From contig NZ_SNAQ03000002.1 of the NCBI RefSeq assembly GCF_004375085.3, positions 124,001-188,000 on the forward strand: DNA of 64,000 bases. Direction: 5' to 3'. Below the pieces are notes generated by a model. That model was not told where the DNA came from. It was given only the letters and a program-made list of their open reading frames with translations, and searched no databases. Below, piece after piece: positions 44,449 to 53,399 of the stretch. The position numbers and the translations under genes were made by a program. This stretch comes from Lewinella sp. W8. Its GTDB lineage: Bacteria; Bacteroidota; Bacteroidia; Chitinophagales; Saprospiraceae. Each line of letters begins with the position of its first letter. Position 1 is the first letter of the stretch.

Positions 44449-44569
44449 GGCCACGAAGGTATTACTGGTAAAAGAGTTTTCGGTCCGAAAAGACCATGAT
44501 TTAACGATAAAAACCCGTTCGGGGAACTGAGGCGTCGGCCGGCCCCGGCAAAGCACTTCGGGAGTTGGC

Positions 44570-44602
44570 AAAAAAAGTCCCCGATGATTGCTCATCGGGG
44601 AC
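44570..44602 (-). terminator. strong intrinsic terminator of the DUF4382 gene
   Basis: Arms GTCCCCGATGA (44577-44587) and TCATCGGGGAC (44592-44602), 4-nt loop, perfect 11-bp stem, followed on minus by TTTTTT. It lies 36 bp after the DUF4382 stop. Confidence 0.85.
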
Positions 44603-44637
44603 CAAAAATTCCGAAGTCAAATGTTCACAGAAATATC

Positions 44638-45591
44638 CTATGGAAGCAGACCCGTGAGGATAAAGGACAGCGAAGTTTCTGAATTCGCCGTCACTGCAAT
44701 ACCTCCGAGATCGAGGCCCGTCATCGTCGTGATGGAAAACTGGCCCTTTACCTCCAGCTCACCGTCATTATCTTCATCCGCATAATTGACGGCAATCAGT
44801 TCATAGGATCCCGCCGGGAGAAAAGAAATTTGGTAATCACCACTGCTGTTCACCCGGGCGCTGGCCACGGCGTTCAGGTACTGGCCATCATCCGTGTCTG
44901 CGGTCGCTTCTGATTCAGAATAAGTTCCGTTTTCGTAGGCGTAGATAACGATTTCTCCGGACTGGCCGGAAGTGTTATTCACGGTACCCGTGAGGGTTCC
45001 GGTTTCGGCCTTGGAAACCAGGCGCAGGCTGGATTCCAGGCGGTTCTCCGCCGCAAAGGCGTAGGGTTCGGTTTCGTCTTGGGTACGGACCAGGGCTTTA
45101 CGTAGGTCAAAGTCAATGACCAGCGCGGTCGTTGCTCCCTGGACAACTTCAAAGCCCGTACTCTGGGCGGTCAGGGCACCGTCGCCGGCGACCTCCAGGG
45201 CAAGCTTGGCGTTGTCCTCGGTAAGCAAGTAGCATCCGGGGCCTCCGTCGGTAGCGGCATCGGCAGCGTCATCCAGTACGATTTCGAGGGTACTGTAGGA
45301 TGCTGCCGCCACGTCGGTATTGATCAGGGTTTCGGTTACGCCGTTCTGCAGGGCAGAAAGCTCAACGGTCGTGCGTTGGAAGCCCGAAAGGCTTTGTCCG
45401 TCGACCTTAACGTCGGCGACCGTTACAAAAACGGCGCTGACGGCGGGGTCATCAATGGGCGCATCGGTAATTTCTACCGTGAGGCGTCCGTCGTTACCGG
45501 TGGTTACCTCCGTGTCTTCATCACAGGAAGCAAAGAGGGCGAGGAAAAGAAATGCGACAAAAAAGCGTGAAGCCAGATTATTGGTTGTCAT
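44638..45591 (-). CDS. DUF4382 domain lipoprotein
   Basis: A 317-residue lipoprotein: signal MTTNNLASRFFVAFLFLAL with lipobox LFASC, acidic CDEDTEVTTGNDG linker, then a DUF4382 domain (about 35-175) opening GRLTVEITDAPIDDPAVSAV and VFVTVADVKVDG. The C-terminal third (about 195-300: GTLTGTVNNTSGQSGEIVIY, SSGDYQISFLPAGSYELIAV) is a carboxypeptidase-regulatory-like beta-sandwich. Such proteins sit on the outer membrane or cell surface; a binding role is inferred. Own terminator downstream. Confidence 0.85.
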   Translation of the reverse strand: MTTNNLASRFFVAFLFLALFASCDEDTEVTTGNDGRLTVEITDAPIDDPAVSAVFVTVADVKVDGQSLSGFQRTTVELSALQNGVTETLINTDVAAASYSTLEIVLDDAADAATDGGPGCYLLTEDNAKLALEVAGDGALTAQSTGFEVVQGATTALVIDFDLRKALVRTQDETEPYAFAAENRLESSLRLVSKAETGTLTGTVNNTSGQSGEIVIYAYENGTYSESEATADTDDGQYLNAVASARVNSSGDYQISFLPAGSYELIAVNYADEDNDGELEVKGQFSITTMTGLDLGGIAVTANSETSLSFILTGLLP

Positions 45592-46023
45592 AATTCGTGG
45601 GATTAAAAATGATAGTGGTTGGTTGCGAAGGGAGTCCGTGCAAGGACTCCAGAACGAACATTTGACAAAGAATTACTTGAGTATGTTTCTGGCAATAGCT
45701 ACGAGGTTTTCTGGGTGATCGGATTCAGCAAAAACAGTTTTTTTAAATAAATTTTGGTCGTCATCAGGATGACCAGACACCACGGATAGGACACAGGAAT
45801 TGCTGCCCTCCAGGGAGGCAATCTGCCTCCTTGATCGAAGTGGAAAGACAAACGCATCGAAATCTTCAAGATTGCATCCCGGTCAAAAAAAGCCGTCTAA
45901 AAAGGGGAATAGAAATCCTGAAATTGACCCCAAACCACGCTTTTTCCAAGAAAACTAAATTGGGAAAAATGCGCTTGATTTCTTTCCGATACGACTCCCT
46001 GGAAAGTACTTTACCTTTGCGCC
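45592..46023. other. 432-bp divergent intergenic region
   Basis: Holds two small hairpins, GGAGTCC/GGACTCC (45632-45651) and GGAGGCA/TGCCTCC (45814-45830), without T-runs, AT-rich sequence around 45740, and the promoter box at 46012. No gene or known RNA recognised. Confidence 0.5.
46012..46019 (+). promoter_or_regulatory. -7 box abutting the start codon at 46024
   Basis: TACCTTTG is an exact TAnnTTTG match ending 4 bp before the ATG. If used, transcription would begin at or next to the start codon, giving a leaderless message. A -33 TTG at normal spacing is not evident. Confidence 0.5.
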
Positions 46024-47727
46024 ATGACGAATACCAACCTTCCCCGCACCCGGGCCCAGGAAAGTCGTGCTGCCGTTCAACGGCTCTACATCGCCATGCG
46101 TCACTTACTGATCCGCGGGAGCTATAAGCCCGGCGGTATGAGTGGTAAGACCCTCATGGATAACCTGATGATCTTGCGGCCGGAGATTTACGGCACCATC
46201 ACTGACGCCGAGCGGGTGGAGCTGGATGGGCTCCACTACGTGATGACCCGCTTGCCAAAGGGTATCGAGGAGTGCCGCTACCTGAAGCTCATTACGCGGG
46301 AAGGATACGAGAACAGTCACTTTGAGCCCATTGTGGCCCCGAATCGGCGCCGGAATGCCTACCGCATCGACGACGAGGAGATGTACATCGAGATGACGCG
46401 GGGGCGTAGTGACATCTACGATATTCTCACCCACCTGACTTTCCTCTACGCGGAGGCCAATAAGATATACGCCAACAGCCTGGACAGTAAGAGCCGCCCC
46501 AAACGGGAATGGCAGCAACTGGAAGAAATTGTGCTCCTGGAAGCTACGGGCCAGGAGTTTAAGCTGGAAACGGCCTATACCTATCTGAGTACTCTGCTGG
46601 GAAGAACCTACGACGAGGTCGTCGTCGCCTGCCAGCGGTTTCATAATGAAGACCAGGTAAATTCTCTGTTTCAAATCACCTACTGGCTCGGAAAGCTGGC
46701 CCGGGAAGAGGCAGAACAGGACCATGACCGGGAGATTACCTTCTCCAGCACCCTGCGGGAAAAAACCGGCCACCATTACTTCGGCGAACTCTGGGCCCGG
46801 GCCATTAAGGCCGTCCTGATGGAGCATAAACTGATCGAGCGGCCCTTGCACATCATCAGTGCCAACCTTCACAGTGTAACCAACAGCCTTTTTGCCCCGG
46901 CGGCACTAGGCCGGAAACTAAAAAAGCACCACTCGATCCTTGACTTTGCCAAGGCGCTGAGCCAGACCGAGTACAAACCCCTGCGGCCGGAAGTATTTAA
47001 ACTCGCCCGCGAAAATGGCATGATCGAAGTGGAGGACACCAGCGGGACAAACCTCGGGGTCCAGATCTTCGACACCGCAGAATTCGACCCCAAACTCATT
47101 CCCGCGGAGCTGAATTTCTCCCCGGCCAAAATGCCGGATCAGGCCCCCGTCATCCTGGTCATGGACTACGCGTTCGGGGAGCAGGCCTACGAAAGTATGG
47201 ACGAACTGCTGCGCCCCTACCACCTGCCCGGCAGCCCCGCCGTTTACGACATGCCCGTAGAGAGCATCAACATCATGGGCAAAGCCGGTATTCTGGAGGG
47301 TGTAAAGGGGGATTTGATGGTCCCTAATGCCCACGTGTTCGAGGGTACGGCGGATAACTACCCCTTCGAGAATGACTTCAAAAAGGAAGACTTCACCGGC
47401 AACGGCCTATCCGTTTACGGCGGCCCCATGGTGACCGTCCTTGGCACCAGTCTTCAAAACCGGCAGATTCTCAAGTACTTCCTGACCAGTAGTTGGCGGG
47501 CGGCGGGACTGGAAATGGAGGGCGCCCACTACCAGAAAGCCATTCAGGCCGCTACGCACATCCGTAAAAACGTCAATCCCGACGTCAAACTCCGCTACGC
47601 CTACTACGCCAGCGATAACCCCCTGGTAACCGGTCATACCCTGGCCAGCGGAAGCCTGGGCGTGGATGGGGTAAAGCCCACCTACCTAATTACTATCCGG
47701 ATGCTGCAGCGGATTCTGGGGGAATAG
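46024..47727 (+). CDS. DUF6909-like protein with nucleoside-phosphorylase-like C-terminus
   Basis: A 567-residue cytosolic protein resembling the Bacteroidota DUF6909 group (recognised from memory, not certain). The N-terminal ~330 residues are helical. From about residue 375 the sequence follows the nucleoside phosphorylase/AMP nucleosidase fold: APVILVMDYAFGEQAYESM, INIMGKAGILEGVKGDLMVP, YGGPMVTVLGTS, GLEMEGAHYQKA (compare the M-E-[GA]-A nucleoside loop) and YYASDNPLVTGH (compare the catalytic S-D). This suggests nucleoside or nucleotide binding or cleavage. It is monocistronic with a TACCTTTG box at the ATG. Confidence 0.7.
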   Translation: MTNTNLPRTRAQESRAAVQRLYIAMRHLLIRGSYKPGGMSGKTLMDNLMILRPEIYGTITDAERVELDGLHYVMTRLPKGIEECRYLKLITREGYENSHFEPIVAPNRRRNAYRIDDEEMYIEMTRGRSDIYDILTHLTFLYAEANKIYANSLDSKSRPKREWQQLEEIVLLEATGQEFKLETAYTYLSTLLGRTYDEVVVACQRFHNEDQVNSLFQITYWLGKLAREEAEQDHDREITFSSTLREKTGHHYFGELWARAIKAVLMEHKLIERPLHIISANLHSVTNSLFAPAALGRKLKKHHSILDFAKALSQTEYKPLRPEVFKLARENGMIEVEDTSGTNLGVQIFDTAEFDPKLIPAELNFSPAKMPDQAPVILVMDYAFGEQAYESMDELLRPYHLPGSPAVYDMPVESINIMGKAGILEGVKGDLMVPNAHVFEGTADNYPFENDFKKEDFTGNGLSVYGGPMVTVLGTSLQNRQILKYFLTSSWRAAGLEMEGAHYQKAIQAATHIRKNVNPDVKLRYAYYASDNPLVTGHTLASGSLGVDGVKPTYLITIRMLQRILGE

Positions 47728-47772
47728 GGGGAGCTGGTTGCTGGTTGCTCGTTGCTCGTGGCTGAAGGGGGC

Positions 47773-48624
47773 TTACTTCCGTTTCCGGCGGCGGTACCAC
47801 CAGACACCGAGACCTCCGATGATCAGCAGGGGCCAGATCGTGATGACCATCAGCACCAGTTCCTTAACGATGCGCCAGCCATCGGACAGGGCGGCTAGCA
47901 CCTGGCTGCCAAAGCTGCGGCGGTAGGTGTCCCCCGTTTCCCGGTATTCCTGCGTTTCGTACAGCTCCAGGATAAAGGTGGACATGGACACCTGGTCGCG
48001 CAGGTACCGCAAGCGGCCCTCCTTGGCCTCGATTTCCTCGGTAATTACCCGGATTTTTTCCTCGGCATTCAGAATATCCTCCACCTTCTGCGCCCGGTTA
48101 CGGAGTATCTCAATGTACCGGTCCCGAACGTCGCGTTTGGTTTGCAGTCGACTCTCCAGATCCAGCCACTCTTCGGTGACGTCGCGGCTGTCCAGGTTCT
48201 GGAAGTCAATCTGTACACTGATGGACGGAAGGAATTCCAGGGTAGCCCCCAGCGCCTCCGCCGGCAGACGAATTTGCATCTCCGCCGTATGCTCGTAATT
48301 GTTGTTCCGGCGGTGTTGGCTGGCAATGTAGCCCCCGGACTTATTCACCAGATCGGCCACCTTCACCAGGGCCGTATCCAGGTTCTCCACCCGGGCACGG
48401 GCACCGGCGGTATAGATGATTTTGGCCTCCCGCTGGGGCATCGCCTCCGGCGATGGCATGGGATCTTCCGCCGCCTGGGGAGCAGCCATATCGTAATCAT
48501 CGGCCATTTTCATGTCGGCCTCACCGTAGCTGCTCGGCATGCTTTCCGCGGATTCCATACTGCTTCCTCCGCAGGCAAACAGCACAAAAACCAGTAAAGA
48601 AGTAATCAGGGTGCGTATCATCAT
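47773..48624 (-). CDS. DUF4349 domain lipoprotein with C-terminal membrane anchor
   Basis: A 283-residue protein: lipoprotein signal MMIRTLITSLLVFVLFAC, an acidic/Met-rich linker, the DUF4349 domain (about 65-215) with YTAGARARVENLDTALVKV, NKSGGYIASQ, MQIRLPAEALGATLEFL and a coiled-coil EEWLDLESRLQTKRDVRDRY, and a C-terminal membrane helix ELVLMVITIWPLLIIGGLGVWW followed by RRRKRK. DUF4349 proteins are envelope-associated with unknown function. It converges on the DUF6909-like gene, with (GGTTGCT)-type simple sequence in the gap. Confidence 0.87.
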   Translation of the reverse strand: MMIRTLITSLLVFVLFACGGSSMESAESMPSSYGEADMKMADDYDMAAPQAAEDPMPSPEAMPQREAKIIYTAGARARVENLDTALVKVADLVNKSGGYIASQHRRNNNYEHTAEMQIRLPAEALGATLEFLPSISVQIDFQNLDSRDVTEEWLDLESRLQTKRDVRDRYIEILRNRAQKVEDILNAEEKIRVITEEIEAKEGRLRYLRDQVSMSTFILELYETQEYRETGDTYRRSFGSQVLAALSDGWRIVKELVLMVITIWPLLIIGGLGVWWYRRRKRK

Positions 48625-48718
48625 GGTCTTGTTTTAGCGATAGATGACGAATACACTTCTAGTACACAGTCCCCAGCCCGCGTTGACAACTTATTCACAA
48701 ATTGAGGGAGGGAGGTAG

Positions 48719-48873
48719 TCTGTTGGTCTGTTGGTCTGTTAGTCTGTTGGTCTGTTAGTCTGTTAGTCTGTTAGTCTGTTGGTAATTTAGGGCCTCATGG
48801 ACTAAACTACCACCGAACCAACAGACTAATGAACTAACAGACTAACGAACTAAATTACCAACGAACTAACAGA
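48719..48873. repeat. eight tandem TCTGTTRG units plus inverted copies
   Basis: Eight uninterrupted TCTGTTGG/TCTGTTAG units (48719-48782), then about 35 bp later three reverse-complement units (CYAACAGA at 48818, 48834 and 48866). The arms can fold into an imperfect hairpin. Same unit as 29103-29182. Confidence 0.85.
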
Positions 48874-48894
48874 CTAAATTACCAAAAAACCAAC

Positions 48895-49656
48895 CTACTC
48901 CAATCGCTTAATTTTCACGTTGCGGAAACGCACGAGGTGGCCGTGGTCCTGCAGACCGATGTGGCCTTCGTCGACCGAAGCGTAGGTGGGATAGTCGCTG
49001 AATTTGCTGGCCTGGTAGCGCTGCTCCCAGTCGTTGTCGTGGAGATCGTATTCAATGACCAGGTTGCCGTTGAGCCAGTGTTCGACGTGGGGTCCGCGCT
49101 TGATGATCTTGGCCGTATTCCACTCCCCGATCGGATTGCTGTAGTTCTCGGTTTGTGCGTGCATATCGTAATTCGCCCCGGTCATCTGCTTGTCGGTCAG
49201 TTCGGGATAGGTCACTTTGTAGGTTTCATCATCCAGCAGCTGGTATTCCGGGGCACTGTGCCAGATGGGGGTGTCTTCCACTTCCCGCACCAGGTACAAA
49301 ATTCCGGAGTTGGCGGTGTCGGTCAGGTTAAATTCCAGTTCCAGTTCAAAGTCTTTAAACTTCTCGCGGGTAATGATGTCCCCGCCAAAGCCGGCTTCCT
49401 CGGTGCCGGAGTGCTCTACCATCAGTTCTCCGTTTTCGACCCGCCAGCCCAGGTTCGGAAAGGCATCCCGGTTGTAGCCGCGCCATTTATCCACGTCATC
49501 GCCGTCAAACAGCATTTCCCAGCCGTCGTCGGCGGTTTCGGTCATCTCCGTCGTGGCTTCTTCCGTGCTGGCTTCACCGTCGGGCGACGGTGCGCAGGTG
49601 CAGAGAATCAGGGTCAGGGAGCAAAGCAATAGGTAGCGCATAAAGTAGGTACTCAA
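48895..49656 (-). CDS. DUF1080 (3-keto-disaccharide hydrolase-type) lipoprotein
   Basis: A 253-residue lipoprotein (signal to CTCAPSPDGEA) with an acidic linker and a DUF1080 beta-sandwich (about 45-253): GWEMLFDGDDVDKWRGYN, LGWRVENGELMVEH, GGDIITREKFKDFELELEF, ANSGILYLVRE, AKIIKRGPHVEHWLNGN, and the C-terminal GHIGLQDHGHLVRFRNVKIKRL. Members include hydrolases of 3-keto sugars made by Gfo/Idh/MocA dehydrogenases; one such Tat-exported enzyme is the gene directly upstream (34 bp). The pairing supports a 3-keto sugar pathway in the envelope. A repeat core (49593-49601) lies in the lipobox region. Confidence 0.87.
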   Translation of the reverse strand: MSTYFMRYLLLCSLTLILCTCAPSPDGEASTEEATTEMTETADDGWEMLFDGDDVDKWRGYNRDAFPNLGWRVENGELMVEHSGTEEAGFGGDIITREKFKDFELELEFNLTDTANSGILYLVREVEDTPIWHSAPEYQLLDDETYKVTYPELTDKQMTGANYDMHAQTENYSNPIGEWNTAKIIKRGPHVEHWLNGNLVIEYDLHDNDWEQRYQASKFSDYPTYASVDEGHIGLQDHGHLVRFRNVKIKRLE

Positions 49657-49690
49657 GTGAATGAATTAAATAACGGGTGAGGAGGGTCCC

Positions 49691-51034
49691 TTAGACCACC
49701 TTCATGTTTACGGGATCCCAGTTGACGATCTTCTTCTCGAAGTAGCTGTCGTTGCACAGCAGGGCGGGTGCCGCGGCCCGGTAGCCGAACACGGCATCCT
49801 CCATCACGGCCTTGCCGTGGCGTACGCCATTGAAGAAGTTGTTGAAGTGGTCGTAGTGGGCGCCCTTGTAGCCCTGCTGCACCGTGTAGTGCATCTCCTT
49901 CGGAGGGAGCATCATTTTGCGTGGTTCTCCCCCCACGACGCCCTCGCTGCTCTTGTTCTGCAGGAAGGGATCCAGGGGATCGGAAACGAGGTTCTTACGC
50001 AGGTAAACGTCCGTCCAGGTGATGTCCATAGCGCCTTCGGAGCCGACCAGGCGGAGGTAGGTTGAGCCCGATACTCCGTCGACAAAATTGCAACGGAGGC
50101 TAAGGTTAAAGGCCGGGTGGCCCGCCTGCTCCCCGTAGTCAAACATCCCCAACTGGACGTCGGGTACTTCCCGTCCGTCCTTCCAGTAACGGAGCCCTCC
50201 GGTACTGATGACCTGGCGGGGGCCGATGCTGCTGGTGACGAAGTGGAGGCTGCTGAAGAGGTGGACGTAGAGGTCGCCGCTCATGCCCGTTCCGTAGTCG
50301 CGATAGTTGCGCCAGCGGAAAAACCGGAGGGGATCAAAGTCTCTTTTGGTGGTGTTGGCGATGTACCGGTCCCAGTCCACCGTTTTCGGGCTGGCATCCT
50401 GGGGGATGGTGTACTGCCAGGCTCCCGTGGGGGAGTTCCGGGCCCAGAACCCCTCGGCGTACACCAGCTGACCGATGGCGCCCTGCTGAAAGAGTTCCCG
50501 GGCCTTTTCGTTACCGAGAGAACTCATACCCTGGCTGCCCACCTGGAAGGTTTTTCCCGTGGATTGTTGTGCAGCCACGACCGCTTCTCCCTCCCCAATG
50601 GAGTGCACCATTGGTTTTTCACAGTACACGCCCTTGCCGGCCTCCAGGGCGGCCACGGAGATCTCTTTGTGCCAGTGATCGGGGGTCCCGATGATGACCG
50701 CATCCACGTCGGGGCGAGCCAGTACCTCCCGGTAGTCGCGGGTAGTCATGATGTCCTTACCCCAGCGGTCCTTTGCCGCCGCCAGGCGGCCGTCGTAGAG
50801 GTCACAGGCGGCCACCATCCGTACGCCCGGGATTCGCAGGGCCGTCTGGCTGTCTACTACCCCCATACCACCGGCACCGATCACGGCCAGATTGACCTGA
50901 TCGTTGGCCGAAAAGGAGGGAGCCGCCCGGTGCATCGTTTCGGTGTGAGCGGAAAGGAGGGCCGGGGCGCCAACGAGGGCTCCCGATGCAGCGGCAGCGC
51001 GCTTGAGAAAATTTCTTCTGGTGTTCTTTGCCAT
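49691..51034 (-). CDS. Tat-exported Gfo/Idh/MocA family oxidoreductase
   Basis: A 447-residue NAD(P)-dependent oxidoreductase with a twin-arginine signal (NTRRNFLKRAAAASGALVG, residues 4-22). The Rossmann domain shows NLAVIGAGGMGVVDSQ (about 48-63) and VDAVIIGTPDHWHKEI; the conserved YCEKPMVHSIGEG (about 137-149) carries the EKP signature; the C-terminal sheet domain follows (KTVDWDRYI, FRWRNYRDYGTGMSGD). Likely oxidises sugars in the periplasm with a bound cofactor. Cotranscribed with the DUF1080 gene. Confidence 0.9.
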   Translation of the reverse strand: MAKNTRRNFLKRAAAASGALVGAPALLSAHTETMHRAAPSFSANDQVNLAVIGAGGMGVVDSQTALRIPGVRMVAACDLYDGRLAAAKDRWGKDIMTTRDYREVLARPDVDAVIIGTPDHWHKEISVAALEAGKGVYCEKPMVHSIGEGEAVVAAQQSTGKTFQVGSQGMSSLGNEKARELFQQGAIGQLVYAEGFWARNSPTGAWQYTIPQDASPKTVDWDRYIANTTKRDFDPLRFFRWRNYRDYGTGMSGDLYVHLFSSLHFVTSSIGPRQVISTGGLRYWKDGREVPDVQLGMFDYGEQAGHPAFNLSLRCNFVDGVSGSTYLRLVGSEGAMDITWTDVYLRKNLVSDPLDPFLQNKSSEGVVGGEPRKMMLPPKEMHYTVQQGYKGAHYDHFNNFFNGVRHGKAVMEDAVFGYRAAAPALLCNDSYFEKKIVNWDPVNMKVV

Positions 51035-51147
51035 GAATGTTCGACTTAAGTGGGATTAAGGTAAAAAAAATTGCCGTGCTTTCGCGCCTACCCGGCCACA
51101 CCCACCATGGATGGCATCCCGGCTGGGCCGGGGGATTCCATTTCATT

Positions 51148-51189
51148 GCACCTGTACCGGCTGAGCCGAGTATTCCGCTTCGCTTCACG
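51148..51189 (+). repeat. 42-bp dispersed repeat, copy 2
   Basis: Partner of 30110-30151 with 3 differences by eye; lies in the divergent gap between the Gfo/Idh/MocA and NagB-PIG-L genes (51035-51385), which otherwise holds GC-rich sequence and no recognised gene. Confidence 0.8.
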
Positions 51190-51385
51190 GTCCCTCGCCC
51201 CAATTCGTTCTGTTCCTTTCGCACAGAGGCCGGCAGCAGCAGCCCTCCCCTACTACCCTTTAGGCAGTGGACATTTTCTGGCGGAAGCACCAAAGCATTC
51301 TCTCTGGATGGATAGGTTATTCCGTCGCTGTGCTTTAGTTTTGAAATTCTTTTTTGTCTGCCCGTTTTTTTAACCACCTCGTATC

Positions 51386-53341
51386 ATGCTCGATCTTCTT
51401 CCCATCCACGAAACCGCCCAGGCGGACATATCCTACCGCCATGTCGGCCGCACGGACGTCACCCGTTACGAAAAAATGCACGTGGAGGTATTCAGTGATT
51501 CCGGCAATGCCTCCGTGGCCGTTGCGCGGGAAATTGCCGACCTGATCCGGGCCCGGGCTTACCAAAGAAAGAAGTGCGTGCTGGGGCTTGCCACCGGCTC
51601 TTCTCCCATCCGGGTCTACGAGGAGCTCGTCCGCCTGCACAAGGAAGAAGGCCTCAGTTTTGCCAACGTGGTCACCTTCAACCTCGACGAATACTACCCC
51701 ATGGAGCGGCAGAACACCCGCTCCTACTGGTACTTCATGCACAACCACCTGTTCAACCACGTCGACATCGACCCCCAGAACATCCACATCCCCGATGGCC
51801 GCATTCCGCTGGAAGAAGTCTACCAGCACTGCATGGAATACGAAGAAGCCATTCAGGATCACGGGGGACTCGATTTCCAGCTCCTCGGCATCGGCCGGAC
51901 GGGGCACGTGGGCTTCAACGAGCCCGGGTCCAACCCCCGCAGCCTGACGCGCCTCATCACCCTGGACCACCTGACCCGCGTCGACGCCGCCGGTGATTTC
52001 CAGGGAATGAACAACGTCCCCACCCGGGCCATCACCATGGGCATTGATACCATCCGCAAGGCCAAGCGGGTGGTACTCCTGGCCTGGGGCCACAAAAAGG
52101 CCGACATCGTCCAGGAAGCGGTCGAAGGAGTACGGACCAATACGGTCCCGGCCTCCTTCCTGCAGGAACACGATAACCTGACGGTGCTGCTGGACCGGGA
52201 AGCCTGCTCCGAACTGCGCCGATTCAAGACCCCCTGGTTGGTCGGTCCCTGCAAATGGGACGACACCCTGACCCGCAAGGCCATCGTCTGGCTGAGCCAG
52301 ACGGTAAGCAAACCGATCCTGAAGCTGACCGAAAGGGACTACAATAACCACGGCATGTCCGACCTGCTGGCCCTCGACGGCTCCGCCTATGAGCTGAACA
52401 TCCGGATGTACAACATCCTGCAGCACACCATCACCGGATGGCCAGGGGGCAAGGAGGGCACCGAGGGGCAAAACCGTCCGGAACGGGCCGCCCCGAAGCA
52501 CAAGCGGGCGATCATTTTCAGTCCGCACCCCGACGACGACGTCATCTCCATGGGTGGTACGTTCCTGCGCCTCGTGGACCAGGGCCACGAAGTCCACGTA
52601 GCCTATCAGTGCAGCGGCAATATTGCCGTATCCGACGAGGATGCGCTGCGGTTTGCCGAGTTCAGCCACGAGATGAACCAGCGGGCCGGGGTGGACAATG
52701 AAGTCCTGGAAAAGGCCATCAAGGCCCTCCGCAACCCCGACGACACGGCCGAGGTGGACCCCCTGGAAGTTCGGGACATCAAAGGATTGATCCGTAAGGG
52801 GGAAGCCATTGCCGGAGCGCGTTTCTGCGGGTTACCGGACAAACAAATCCACTTCCTCAACATGCCCTTCTACGAAACCGGACGTCGTAAAAAAGCACCC
52901 CTGAGCCAGGCAGACATTGACCTGATCGTGGACCTCATCAAGGAAGTGCGGCCCCACCAGATTTACGCCGCCGGTGACCTGGCGGACCCCCACGGCACCC
53001 ATAAGGTGTGCCTCGACGCCATCTTCGCGGCCCTGGAGCAACTCAAGGGAGATAAGTCCATCAAGGACACCTGGCTGTGGCTCTACCGGGGTGCCTGGCA
53101 GGAATGGCCCGTGCACGAAATCGAAATGGCCGTTCCCCTCAGCCCCCAGGAAGTGGAGAAGAAACGCCACGCCATTTTCTTCCACCAAAGTCAGAAGGAC
53201 GGCGTGATGTTCCAGGGGGAAGATCACCGGGAATTTTGGCAGCGGGCCGAGCAGCGGAACCGGGAAACCGCCAACATCTACAACCAGCTGGGACTCACCG
53301 AGTACGAGGCCATGGAAGCCTTCGTCCGCTGGCGGTTTTAG
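51386..53341 (+). CDS. nagB: glucosamine-6-phosphate deaminase fused to a PIG-L/LmbE deacetylase domain
   Basis: A 651-residue two-domain enzyme. Residues 30-330 form the NagB isomerase-deaminase: LGLATGSSPIRVYEEL, VVTFNLDEYYPM (catalytic Asp, about residue 99), LLGIGRTGHVGFNEPGS (about 166-182). Residues 375-640 form a PIG-L/LmbE zinc deacetylase: IIFSPHPDDDVISMGGT (about 375-391) and AGDLADPHGTHKVC with the later His. Together they could remove acetate and ammonia from GlcNAc-6-P to give fructose-6-P, entering glycolysis at pfkA. This fusion is known in Bacteroidota. The usual NagB sequence is GIGxDG; here it is GIGRTG. Confidence 0.88.
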   Translation: MLDLLPIHETAQADISYRHVGRTDVTRYEKMHVEVFSDSGNASVAVAREIADLIRARAYQRKKCVLGLATGSSPIRVYEELVRLHKEEGLSFANVVTFNLDEYYPMERQNTRSYWYFMHNHLFNHVDIDPQNIHIPDGRIPLEEVYQHCMEYEEAIQDHGGLDFQLLGIGRTGHVGFNEPGSNPRSLTRLITLDHLTRVDAAGDFQGMNNVPTRAITMGIDTIRKAKRVVLLAWGHKKADIVQEAVEGVRTNTVPASFLQEHDNLTVLLDREACSELRRFKTPWLVGPCKWDDTLTRKAIVWLSQTVSKPILKLTERDYNNHGMSDLLALDGSAYELNIRMYNILQHTITGWPGGKEGTEGQNRPERAAPKHKRAIIFSPHPDDDVISMGGTFLRLVDQGHEVHVAYQCSGNIAVSDEDALRFAEFSHEMNQRAGVDNEVLEKAIKALRNPDDTAEVDPLEVRDIKGLIRKGEAIAGARFCGLPDKQIHFLNMPFYETGRRKKAPLSQADIDLIVDLIKEVRPHQIYAAGDLADPHGTHKVCLDAIFAALEQLKGDKSIKDTWLWLYRGAWQEWPVHEIEMAVPLSPQEVEKKRHAIFFHQSQKDGVMFQGEDHREFWQRAEQRNRETANIYNQLGLTEYEAMEAFVRWRF

Positions 53342-53399
53342 CGGGAAGAAATGACGATATCGGCCGGGCTTTAGGTGGTTTTAACCTTCAGCTCGCTCC

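Noticed and set aside
51335-52669. 444-residue minus-strand ORF opposite nagB-PIG-L
   Set aside because: Shadow of a well-supported enzyme; no start context or family pattern.
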